Part shown: positions 32,686-42,765 of the stretch, piece by piece
Layout: each line of letters opens with the position of its first letter
Position numbering within the stretch: position 1 is the first letter of the stretch
DNA from: Porodaedalea pini
Taxonomy: Eukaryota; Basidiomycota; Agaricomycetes; Hymenochaetales; Hymenochaetaceae
DNA: 64,000 nt
Assembly: GCA_002794775.1 (NCBI GenBank)
Contig: NBAY01000011.1
Span: 1 to 64,000 of the forward strand
Direction: 5' to 3'
Program-made: the position numbers and the translations under genes
The notes under the pieces: generated by a model
What the model was told of the DNA's origin: nothing
The model's database searches: none
Seen by the model: the letters and a program-made list of their open reading frames with translations, nothing else

Positions 32686-34552
32686 TCAGTGTAGATGCAT
32701 TCCAGACACTCCAATCGCCGTTCCTTCGCCAATCGGATTATCAGCAAAGTAATTCCCCGCCAGTGATACTTGGGGGTCCCAATCCGCATCCACTGCTGCC
32801 CGCGACAGCCCGTACTGGCCCAGCAGTTCGGTGACCCTCTCTTTGTCTATCTCACCAGGTTGCAGGCTCTCCTTACGAGGCACAGGTGGCAGAGTGGTAA
32901 AGATGAGTCGCGCGCGACGAACCTGTGCGAGATATCTTGGCACATCGGGCGGAACATAGCGAGACTCGCGCTTGACGATGCGCTCGATCCGCGAGTGCGT
33001 AGAAATGAGGCTCAGTGCGCGCACGGGACCGACGTTACGTAGGCGCGGGGAGAAATCCGTACCGATGAGCAGTGCGAAATCCATGAAGGCGGCGCGCGAG
33101 AGGTGAAGTGCTCGGCGTACCTCTTCACTGGAAATGGCGAATATCGCTCCGTGTCGCGAGGTGGTGTTACGTAGCAGAGGCGCGCCGTAGACGAGCACGT
33201 CCTAAGCGGCGGGTCAGTTGCTATGTTGTACAATGCACAGAGCGGCAGAACATACGGTATCTTCGCTAGCGACGAAGTGCGCAAGGCCATGTCTGACGAG
33301 CGAGGAGGCGAGTCCTTCAGCCTCGTACGGGCTGCGGCACTCAATGCATGGTACACCTAGCGCCTGAAGAATCGTCTTGCTTTCTTTGTACGTCTCCTGT
33401 GTTGGCGGTTTACACCGTCTCTCGTAGTTCTCGGACAGGGATTTGCTGCGTCTCATGAGGTTCCTGAGCAATACGGGTGTTCCTATGTCACACGGTTCCG
33501 CGACGAGTGACTGGATATCGGACCACAGAAGATCCTCGTCTCGTGTCAGTGCCAGCTGGTTTCTAGATTCTGAGGCCTCCTCTGGCGAGCTGCCTGCAAC
33601 ATTCATGGGGGACGTGATAGCCTTGATTGCCCTAGAAGATGATTCATGCGACTCGTACAGCGCACTTAGCTGTTCGGATAGGTCATATTGAAGTGAAGGC
33701 GGCAATACTTGTTCTGGGTATAAGAAGTCTTGATCCTGTATAACAGGCTCGTCGGTCAATGTCACTTCCTCAGCATCGTTGAAAACGAAAGATGGGGTGG
33801 ATGGAGGATCTTCATGCGTCGTCATCACATTTTCCTCTTCGTACGTTTCTGCAGCAGACCACGGAGTGACAGGCTGGCCTTCTATGCTGTCCTCTTGCAC
33901 AAGAGTCGAATCCTCCAGAGGAAGAGAGGGTGCCTTCCTCGGCTTCGGCTCCGTTTGACTTATAACATCTTTAAGCTTAGAGCTCGCAGCGGTACGCTTC
34001 TCGAGTGGAAGAAACTGATACTTTTTGAGGAGGCCGTTAAGAGACTGCAATCGCTGCTGACGCTTAACCTCCATTGACCACCGGGCGATAGACAGTTGCC
34101 GTGCGCTTTGGCGCTTTTCGTTCTACATGAGACAATGGTAAGATTAAAAAGACTAGAAATTATGATGACACACCTCAAGAGCTTTCGCGGCGGAGCGTCC
34201 GACACCGTCGAAGACACAGATGGCATGGACACCATTGTTCTTGAGTTCGGAGATGAGTCTGTACCATCCTAAAACATGCTTATACTGGTGCGAAGTCGGA
34301 GAAAAATGGAAACGGTGCGTTATAAGAGTGCCATCACTATTTTACAATGGATTAAACAAAGCATGTTTCATGAAAGACGTAACGTGAACACCAACAAGAC
34401 AATCGTTTTACCGCCGAACTCCCGAAGACGATCAGGTAGAGCTTTGACGACCTGTGGGCTATATAATGATGAGGGAAAGGTGTCAGTTATTGAGGGCAGC
34501 TCATAGCTCACCAGTGTCTTTGGAGGAATGGCGTGAGGCCCAGTACTCCCAT
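32686..34552 (-). CDS. XPG/FEN-superfamily structure-specific nuclease (PIN-like)
   Basis: The first exon (34552-34509) gives MGVLGLTPFLQRH, joined across an intron to CPQVVKALPDRLREFGGKTI, then VDGTLITHRFHFSPT and GWYRLISELKNNGVHAICVF. This is the XPG N-domain with metal-binding Asp in VDGT and CVFDG. The XPG-I domain reads ILQALGVPCIECRSPYEAEG, then FVASEDT/DVLVYG, with the acidic cluster retained. The helix-hairpin-helix entry is FALLIGTDFSPRLRNVGPVR. All expected acidic ligands are present, so it should be a flap or bubble-type endo/exonuclease in DNA repair or replication. The N and I domains are separated by about 230 residues rich in Glu/Asp/Ser, a spacer longer than in FEN1 and reminiscent of XPG/Rad2. 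The protein ends soon after the HhH region (IGVSGMHLH) with no PCNA-binding tail visible. It shares a 358-bp promoter with CPA1. Confidence 0.85.
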
Positions 34553-34910
34553 ACGATGGTTTGTGAGGAATGTGGCTCACGTCTACCTTTCGTCGATTTT
34601 CTTTGGATACTCGATCACGTGAGTAGTCGCGTCGATCTCACTTCTTCATGACTAAGCATGCATGCAGAATTTTTTTCTGTTTGCTGCGTAACTCGCCTCA
34701 GGCTTCTCTTCACTGACATCAACGACTACGAGAACGAGCTGGAGCGTGCAGCTCAGGTTCATGGTTTTTACGCAGAACACTAGAGACGAGTTACGTGTCT
34801 TTACCTTTCTTTACCTTTCTATTCTTTCCATTATAGTTACTCAACTTTTTCTACAGTTATCTTAGCGACCTCGTTTTTTCTCTCCTCAGTCATTAAAAAT
34901 CTCCGGCGGC
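34553..34910. other. Divergent promoter (nuclease / CPA1)
   Basis: A pyrimidine-rich CPA1 leader (34800-34890) with a possible leader-intron acceptor CTCTCCTCAG at about 34881-34890. A 33-codon upstream frame starts at ATG 34761. It does not show the DHLW-type core expected of the fungal arginine attenuator peptide, and I found that core nowhere in this interval. Confidence 0.45.
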
Positions 34911-36392
34911 ATGTTTATTCGTTCTATCCCTCGCATTCCTTCTCTCTTCCGTGGGTTTGCAACTCATGCCTCTGCAATTCCTTCATGCGCTGTGCTTCAT
35001 CTCAAATCTGGCGAATCCTTCACCGGGAAGGCCTTCGGTGCACCTCGCAGCATCTGGGGAGAGACTGTTTTCTCCACATCCATCACTTCATGTGCGTGAA
35101 GTTACTTGCTTGTATCATGAGATATGTACTAATTTTAGTCTTCCAGACACTGAGTCTATGACAGATCCGTCATATCGCGGTCAAATTCTCGTCTTTACCA
35201 CACCTCTTATTGGCAACTATGGCGTGCCGTTGAATAATGCACCAACGGACCATCGCGATGTCGGTGTGCTCCTTGAGTCAAAGAGAATTCAGTGCTCCGC
35301 AGTTGTGGTCGCTAACCTTGCCGAGAAGTACTCTCATGCATCTGCGGTCGAGTCCTTGTCATCATGGTGCAATCGGCACGACATTCCTGGTATCACCGGT
35401 GTCGATACGCGCGCGATCACAACGATACTTCGAAACCAGGGAACCACTCTTGGACGGTTGGCTGTTGGTAAGGATGCGTCTGCTCCCGCTCCGGCGGAGA
35501 GCGAATACTGGGATCCATCGCTAGAGAACCTCGTTGACCAGGTGTCCACGAAGAAGCCGTACGTGCTCAATCCATCTGGTGACGTCAAGATTGCCGTGCT
35601 CGACTTCGGGGCAAAGGCGAACATCCTGCGCTCCCTCGTCCGGCGGAACGCAGCCATTACTGTGCTTCCATGGAACTACGACTTCAATGCTGTCCGTGAC
35701 GAGTACGACGGGCTCTTCCTCACGAACGGGCCCGGCGACCCGCAGAAGTGCATGGAAGCCGCACTGAACCTGCGCCGCACGCTGGCGGAGTGGAATCGCC
35801 CCGTGTTCGGAATTTGCATGGGACACCAAGTTATTGGAATAGCTGCTGGTCTTGACGCGTACCGAATGACATTCGGAAACCGCGGGCACAACCAGCCCGT
35901 CCTCGCTCTCGCGTCGTCCGGATCCATCAAGGCTGGGCGAGTCTATGTAACGAGGTGAGCTCACCTAGTTTTTTAGAAGGCTTGCATTGAGCATATTATC
36001 AGTCAAAATCACCAATACGCCCTCACACTCTCCGACCCTTTTCCGACCGGATGGGAGCCTTTCTTCATCAACTGCAATGACTCGTCCGTCGAGGGTATTA
36101 AGTCAACCGCTGAGTCGGGTAAGAAAGTATGGGGTGTGCAATTCCATCCAGAATCTGCTGGTGGACCTCTTGATACTATCGAGGTAAGTTTTCTCGAACC
36201 GCTCGATCTCTCTTGGTTTGAATTTATTCATCGCACCAGATGTTCACGGACTTCGTCGCGGAGTGTCGCACGGACATGCTGCGCCGAGCAGCTTTGGAGG
36301 AGTCTGATTCCGAAGCTGCACAGGTAGAGGCTTCAATTAGCATTGAGATGGGGACGATGGAAAGCCCACGACCCATTACTGTCGCAGCATGA
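34911..36392 (+). CDS. cpa1: Carbamoyl-phosphate synthase, arginine-specific small (glutaminase) subunit
   Basis: Hydrolyses glutamine and passes ammonia to the large subunit to make carbamoyl phosphate for arginine synthesis. The N-terminus MFIRSIPRIPSLFRGFATHA is a typical mitochondrial presequence. The small-subunit domain follows (SCAVLHLKSGESFTGKAFGA, FTTPLIGNYGVPLNNAPTDH, RHDIPGITGVDTRAITTILR). The class I glutamine amidotransferase domain has FLTNGPGDPQKC, FGICMGHQVIGIAAG with the nucleophilic Cys, FGNRGHNQPV, and VQFHPESAGGPLDTI with the catalytic His and Glu. It ends SPRPITVAA. Introns lie near 35091-35147, 35954-36000 and 36183-36238. All key residues are intact and the length is normal for fungal CPA1. 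Arginine control by a leader peptide is known in other fungi, but I do not see it here. Confidence 0.95.
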
Positions 36393-36608
36393 GCATGCAT
36401 TAAAATTTTCACCTGCTTGTGAATTCTAGTCTTATCTTTTTCTTTTTTCTGGTTCTATTGATTCGAATCATGTACACTATAAACTTGTATACAACTCACT
36501 GCAAATTAAAGGAATTTGCATGAATGATTGCCTTATTGAGAATAGTATCTGCGCGCCACATCTGCGCAGCGTCACGCAGTCTCCCTGCTAAATCTCACTA
36601 CATATACC

Positions 36609-38366
36609 ATGAACTTCTTCGACTACGAGCTATCAAGGAATGCAACTGCAACACCGCCTCAGACAGCTGGTGAATCGAGCAGTGCCCCGGAGCCAACGCT
36701 GAATGAGGAAGTGACACAAGTGGTCGGGCAACTAGGCAAGCTCTGGGGCGGGTTCAGGAAACAGGTGCGTGGGTCGTTGCACATAGGCACAAAGTTGGGC
36801 GCTGATATGAGGGTTAGAGCCAAGTCGCGCTTGAATCGGCGCGCAAGGACTTCTCGTCCGTCGTCGCGCAAGCTCAGAAGGAGATCGAGAAGCTTACGGC
36901 AGATACGAATGCTCCTGCGAGTGCTGAGGCATCAACATCTTCACAAGAAGCAGGTACATCGACGTCTGAAAAAGCTACGACTTCCAGCCCACCTACAGTC
37001 GAAGATGAAACTACTCCTCAGCCCTCTTCCCCCTCTGCCGCATCCTCAAGTTCGCCATTCCAGTTCCAAACTCTCCTTTCCCGCGTCCAATCTTCCCTCC
37101 CACCTAACATCTCCGCCACTCTCGAGCGCACGATCCCCGCAGCGCTGAAGGATCCATCATCACACGCATATGCGGACCTGACGCAGCTGCGCGCAACTCT
37201 TGGCGCCGAGTTTGCTCGTGTGCAGGGCGTAACGCGTGCGCAAGCAGAGGAGTACGCACACCGAAGCGAGGCTCTGTTACGCGAGGCAGGTGCATACCTC
37301 AAGGACGCCGTACGCGTGGTCCCTCCAGAGGAGGGTGAAGGTGACACAGGTGAGACGGACGTGGTGTTCGACGGTATGGGTGCAGGCGTTGTGGTAATGC
37401 CGCCGACGATTGGGTCTGGTAGGCCTGCGGCGAGCCGGGATACGACGCGTGCGAAGGGGAAGGGCCGCGAGACGGCAGCACAAGCGCAGCAGCGGCTCGC
37501 GGGATCGCGTGCGGCAGCCATGCTTGCCCAGCTGAAGCGTGATCCCGAGATGTTCAAGCAAGACCCGTTGGAGGATGAGAACACGAAGGAGCTGTACGAG
37601 ACATGGTTTAGCGCCGAGGTTTCCTCAAGAGAGGACGGGATAGAATCTTCTTACTGGGTTGAACAAGTGAAGACGACATTGGGTCATGCAGAGGATGGGG
37701 AAGTATTGCTTGCTACACGGAACACGCTAGGTAAAGGTCTCACTTTCAATTCAGAGCAATCGTCTCAATCTACTCCGTTCCTATTTTAGTACCATCGATC
37801 TTGGATTCGAAGACGTTCTGGATTAGGTACTTCTTCCGTGTCCACCAGATTGAGAAGGACGAAGAGAAACGCAAGGCGCTTTTGGCAGGTAAGCGAAGAC
37901 CTCTCGTCCTGCTGTATATTACTTGGCTTAAATTAATCTTGCATCTACAGCCTCAGGTGACGAAGGAAACGACGAAGACTTCAGCTGGGAAGACGATGAT
38001 GATGAGAGCGTAACACCCTCTGAGTCTGCCGGACTCGACAAAGGCGCCGTTCCCCCTGCTACCGCGACAGAGTCATACAAAGCTGCTCCGGCATCCGGAT
38101 CACTGCAAAATGCCCGCTCATCATGCGATACGCTCCAGCCTGGTGGTGATGGCGCAACGCCAGCATCGTATCCTGAGTCTCTGGTGACGTCGCCCTCGAA
38201 CACGAGCCCGAGAGAAAGCAGCGACGGGTACGACGTCGTCTCTCCTGGAAGTTCTTCTGACGCGAAGTCGAAGGCTGCGGTAGAGCCGAAGGATGCGAAA
38301 GATACGAAGACGAAGGCGAGGACGGAGGAGAAGGAAGAAGATGAGGCTGATAGCGATTGGGAGTGA
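36609..38366 (+). CDS. BSD-domain protein
   Basis: Starts MNFFDYELSRNATATPPQTA. The early segment EEVTQVVGQLGKLWGGFRKQ, followed after an intron (about 36763-36827) by ALESARKDFSSVVAQAQKEI, looks like an amphipathic, coiled-coil-prone region. Ser/Thr/Pro linkers and an Ala/Glu-rich helical part follow. The conserved BSD domain lies at about 37570-37890: KQDPLEDENTKELYETWFSA, STLV-like 'VPSILDSKTFWIRYFFRVHQ' and EKDEEKRKALLA, with the diagnostic FWIRYFF aromatic cluster. The C-terminus is acidic (GNDEDFSWEDDDDE) and ends EEDEADSDWE. BSD proteins of this layout (similar to yeast Dos2 and plant/animal SYAP-like proteins) are mostly cytosolic adaptors of poorly known function. It lies 216 bp downstream of CPA1, without evidence of cotranscription. 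Confidence 0.85.
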
Positions 38367-39087
38367 TCAGACCATTTGCGCGTTAGCCTAGGGGCTACTA
38401 TTTCAGTCATTGCTTCCGACCTCCACTCAGATACGATACCGGAACTTGCTTGCTGAACAGACTTGTATGATTAGTATAAAGACATCGTGTTACCAGACAT
38501 GTCCTGATGCTCGAACATCCGATTCGTACATATGCAAACAAACGCGAACACCCAGATCGCTACGTAGTAAAGCGAGACGAGTTTCTTATATCCTTCGTGC
38601 GTCCTTAATCACTGCGCAAAAAATTGTAGGCACATGCAAATGAGAGTAGGAACGAGAGGAAGTACTAGTATGGGAGGGAAGAGGATGTAAAATTCAACTT
38701 TAGAAGTGCCCGCGGCCATGAGCTCGAGAATGTCTTCGACTTCATTCCATGACTCCTAATGTTCATCCATAGTACTTCAAGTTGTCTTCGTTGTATTTTC
38801 GAGCATGCAAGTCATAGTCAGACACGGTACCATTTCGCAAGTCGGCCGAGCACGCTGACTTTACATGTTTATAATTACCATGAGTTCATCTGCCGGTTGT
38901 GAGGTCCGAGCGACACTTTAAATTTCTAGGGATGAAGGAAACAACGGTCTCACAAGGATCAGTATTGTAGATTAACAAGATCTGATCTACTATGTCACGC
39001 GTTGAGCAAACAATTGTCTTGCCGCCTATCCAAAGAACCAAAGAATCCATCACAGCTTGCATTTCTCTTGAAGCACGTCTATTGAAA
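38367..39087. other. Convergent intergenic region
   Basis: About 720 bp between convergent 3' ends. It contains no open frame with family resemblance and no clear repeat. One TACTAGTA palindrome lies near 38663. Confidence 0.5.
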
Positions 39088-41545
39088 TCAACGAAACATA
39101 AAGAAGTTGATCAAAGCAAACATGAGTACCGGAGGCCACGCCGCCCCAAGCAAGCTACCAGCAAACATCCTCATCGCGCTCTCACGTCCAGCTATGCGAT
39201 GACCCTCCTTCCTTCCTCTTCGAGTCCCTGGCCGCTCATGGCCGCCTCCCCGCCAACAACAGTATAAGATTTTGAAGAACGCCTGCTCGAGCAACGGCGG
39301 CACACCAATCGTTACGCGTCTCCGCCGCCCAAGCAGAACGAATGTCCACGACCACGCGAGGCGTCTCCGACGCGGCGTGCGTCCAATCGCAGGTGCATAA
39401 AATGCATCATTCGGTATTCGACGCTCTGCATACTGAGACTCGTCGTCCTCGTCATAATCGTCATGCAGGACGTAGCCGGACTCGACGTCTCCAGGGACTA
39501 CGGAGAGACCGGCTGGTGGGGCGGACAGCAGGCCGGGCGTAGTTATCCGCCCGCCCGGAGTTGCATTTGCGGAAGGGACATTGAAGTCCGGTGTATAAGG
39601 TGTTGCAGGATACGTTGCACTCGACGCTCGATAGGTCGGTGCGAGTCCGGCCCCGCCAGAAGCCGCAGTGCTTGGCATACGGGCAGTGCTCAACGGCCCA
39701 GAAAATGTCGACTCGGGGCTCATCTGCATTGAGGAGGCGTCACCCGAGTCGACATCAAGACTATACGGCCCACCGCGTCTCCCGCGCTTACGCAGCTTTC
39801 GGTACGTCGAAACTACCAACACGTAGAGGCTGAGTAAGAAGAGCGGGAGGTAGCGGCTGAGGTAGATCGCGAGCTGGTCGGGGAGTATGCACGGTGCATC
39901 GGCATGCGACAAGCTGCTGGGTGTGAGGGAGGCGGGATCCGCGAGCGAGAGGAGCTGGAAGCCTGGATTGCGGACGCCCATGGCCATCGAGAAAGACTTG
40001 ACGGATACCTCGCGTACATACTCGATATTTGGCTCGGGTCCCTCGGAGAAGAGCGGAATGCTGTGCGTATATTCACAGTAGTCGTGGTCGTCACCACTAG
40101 AATCAAAATTTGGAAGTCAGAACTTCAATCCCTTCTACATGCGGACTCGATCCTGACCTGAAGATCACACTTGGACGCACGTTCTTCAAAATGTACTCCG
40201 AGGTCTGTCTTCCGAGCGTGTTTTGGTACCCGAAGCCGACTCCTCTCCGTATGGTACCTCTTTCCCGGAGCGGACCACACGGCGCTGTGTCGGGCCTAAA
40301 CAACGGGATATGGCTGAACAGCACCACAGGCTCCTCAGTACCGACTTCCTCATTCATTTACAATATACTTCAGCGCCACCTTCCCTTTCCGAGTGGAAAA
40401 AAGATGGTTGACCGCAACTCACCGCTCGCAAATTTATTCACGAAATCGGTCACGCCGCCAACCGGCGGATTCCACTGCTCAAAGCTCAGGCCGGCCGCCG
40501 AGCGGCGGTAGTCCTCCTCGACGAGTCCCGGCGCGTCGAGCATTACAAGCGTGTGGTTCGCCAGCGATACCTTGTAGTTTAATGGGCTGAAATACTCGGA
40601 GTAGCGCGTGCGGGTGTGCGGTGAAAACGTTCGCGACCTACCCAGACTGGAAGAGTGAGTCAGGAAAGTCAGAGAGGTGTATTGGATGAATTTACAGAAG
40701 GGAACAGAAGGTGTAATTACCCCAAGTCGTGGTTTCCAGGTATGTAATAAACCTTCGTGGAGGAGTCAGTTGAGAATATAGACTTGAAGCGATCATAGTA
40801 TTCGCGGTACCTAGCAAACACAAGACGTTAGAGCAACTCCAGATTCAGTGCAATCGAAAGGAGCAATGCTTCAAATGCCTAGTCTCGAGAAACACAAAGG
40901 AGTGACGAGAAGGAAAGGCGCACAGACTCAACACGACGAAGCAGCCACTGGCACTCACTCCGCATCCCCATACGCATTTCTACCATTATCCATCATATCG
41001 CCCAGAAACACCACTGAATCATCGCTATCTGCATCATGGTTCCTCCTCAGAAGGGACCGTCGGATCGCCCACCAGCTCTTGCGCATATTGAGGTCAACGA
41101 CGACCTGCGAGAGCACGCCGAGCCAGTGCGCGCGGCCTGGATACGAGCGACCATCGAGCACTTGCGGGTCAGCTACCAGCAGGACGTGTGCTGGATGTGG
41201 AGGTGATCCCTGCTCGTCGTAAGAAGCGTGGGCGAGCATTCATATGATTTAATTTTCGAAATAGGTGCGCGAGCGGTGGACGGGGATAACGGATTTAAGT
41301 GAGCGATCGTCAACATGTGCACATAATCATCCACTCACCTCCTCCACTCCCGCCTCTCCTCCAAATACAAACGCCTGATCAGGCCAGGCGCACTGCGCGA
41401 CACTCCAGAAGAACACTCCGAGCTCATACCACGCTACAGCAGCAATCCATACGATCCGCAGCACCTTCACGACCGACACGTTCCTTGCTCTCCCAATAAC
41501 GGCATCGAGATCGAGTGTTCGACGAGATTTGCGCGTAGGGAACAT
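39088..41545 (-). CDS. Cdc1/Ted1/PGAP5-type membrane metallophosphoesterase
   Basis: The calcineurin-like phosphoesterase fold is visible as metal-ligand motifs: LLVADPQVLDGRSYPGRAHW, VVFLGDMMDNGR, YYIPGNHDLGLG, VVLFSHIPLFRP and, across an intron, FSGDDHDYCEYTHS. Hydrophobic segments flank it: VVKVLRIVWIAAVAWYELGV near the N-terminus, LPLFLLSLYVLVVSTY after the catalytic part, and AWPPVLMFALINFFMF at the extreme C-terminus. This matches the ER/Golgi Cdc1-Ted1-PGAP5 family, manganese-dependent enzymes that remove ethanolamine phosphate from GPI-anchor glycans during maturation. A long Ser/Pro/Thr-rich cytosolic insert (about 39330-39790) separates the last two helices. The ATG at 41545 begins MFPTRKSRRTLDLDAV; earlier in-frame codons lack an ATG. 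Confidence 0.88.
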
Positions 41546-41899
41546 GCAAAACAGAAACAAGTAATTCGGCGAGCTTATAATTGTAATTGGCGAGCTAGAT
41601 CTTGGGCACTTTGGTGTAACTCAGCAAGGCTCAAGCGTGGCACGCGTCGAGGTGATCGACATCGTCCTCAGTAATAGAAGTTAATTACCTCAATAGGCAA
41701 GGTTCCTTCCATTTATGGATGTAATGTACGCATATATTTTGCTCACCCAGTTGGTTCGTTTGCTTCACGGCTACTCCAGCACAGTTATTGCGATTTGAGC
41801 GGTGCTTTCGAGAATGATCAGATCAAAAATCAGATGAATGCCTGCAAATCTTGGAAGTAGTTGTCGTCCACTTACTTACTTTCGTGCATGGCATTCACG

Positions 41900-42765
41900 T
41901 ACGTTGAGCTCGTTCACCCTCCTATACTGCCCATTCCACAAGCCAAAGAACTCATTCCCTGCAGCCGAATAGCGTAGAACGCGTACCTTTAGCATCAAGC
42001 CAGTACTAATGATGATCAATTGAAGAATGACTCGCAGGCTTGCGCGAAACCTCTAAACCTATTGTGCGTCTAAAAGGAACGATGGCTCAGAAAAAAAAGA
42101 AAAAAGCAGGCCTTAAGCTTGTTAAGAGAAGCAAAGCAAAAGGACTACAATTTGTTGGTTCAAGCTCCTCGCAAGCCGGCGAGCAACTATTTTGCTCTTC
42201 GCTTTCCCACAAAGTACTACATAGTCTCGACGTCCTTAATAATAACAGACCCAACACCCAACGTACTTTCTATCCTGTACTTTAAAGCTCTTATTAGTCT
42301 TAAGTACTAGTACCATTCTTTTTACGTGATCATTACCACTCCTGCTCTATACAATTCTGCGCTCTTGAGTGCTTTTCTCCGTGCTACTTAGTACTTAGCT
42401 CCGTCGGCAAGGATTAATTGTTGTGCTCTAATGATCCGATCGGTGCCTGGCCAACCTCCCGCTCCGCACCTCCGTTACACTTGTGCATGTGATACTACAG
42501 TCACCACCCACTACTGTTGTCCTCTTTCTCATCGATACTGGTTCGGACATCGGCTTGTGGTTCTATTAATGCACGATTACGAATACGAGCTAGTCTCGGG
42601 ATGAATCAGCTCCGGAGGAGGAAGGGCAAACCAACCAGTACTAGTGATGAAACTCAAGGCGGCTGTGTCAAATTTTGCTGCTAATAAATCCCATAGGCTC
42701 AGGATTCTATCAAGCCTTGGTCCAGACGCCATTCGAATTTACACCATCGTCAACTACAAAAGCAC
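41900..42765 (+). repeat. Dispersed repeat, copy A (with nested insertion)
   Basis: Homologous to 57112-57680 in reverse orientation. Shared blocks include a perfect 28-bp match containing GATCCGATCGGTGCCTGGCC (42433 here), the TTCGGACATCGGC block near 42542, CTGTACTTTAAAGC near 42277, and the AATTTACACCATCG end near 42740-42755. After removing a 281-bp insertion the copy is about 585 bp, close to the other's 569 bp. Divergence is high (roughly a fifth by eye). Translations of both copies contain a similar peptide (DPTP...SILYFKAL), so the repeat may derive from a coding mobile element, but stops interrupt it. Confidence 0.7.
41965..42245. mobile_element. 281-bp insertion nested in repeat copy A
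   Basis: Copy A follows copy B up to CTCATTCCCTGCAG (ends 41964), then has 281 bp absent from copy B, and rejoins at CAGACCCAACACCC (42246). CAG occurs on both sides, as a 3-bp duplication would leave. No terminal inverted repeats are obvious. It contains a poly-A/Lys-like tract (42090-42108). Confidence 0.45.

Noticed and set aside
34684..34783. Plus-strand tail reading TDINDYENELERAAQVHGFY then AEH and a stop
   Set aside because: It looks coding-like, but I found no start or upstream exon between it and the divergent nuclease gene.
39342..39833. Overlapping Arg/Ser-rich plus-strand frames
   Set aside because: Antisense to the low-complexity insert of the metallophosphoesterase gene.
42517..42567. 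LIDTGSDIGLWF peptide in repeat copy A, resembling an aspartic-protease DTG motif
   Set aside because: A stop follows at once and the matching position in copy B reads SSGSD, so an active protease is not supported. It may be chance or a distant relic.
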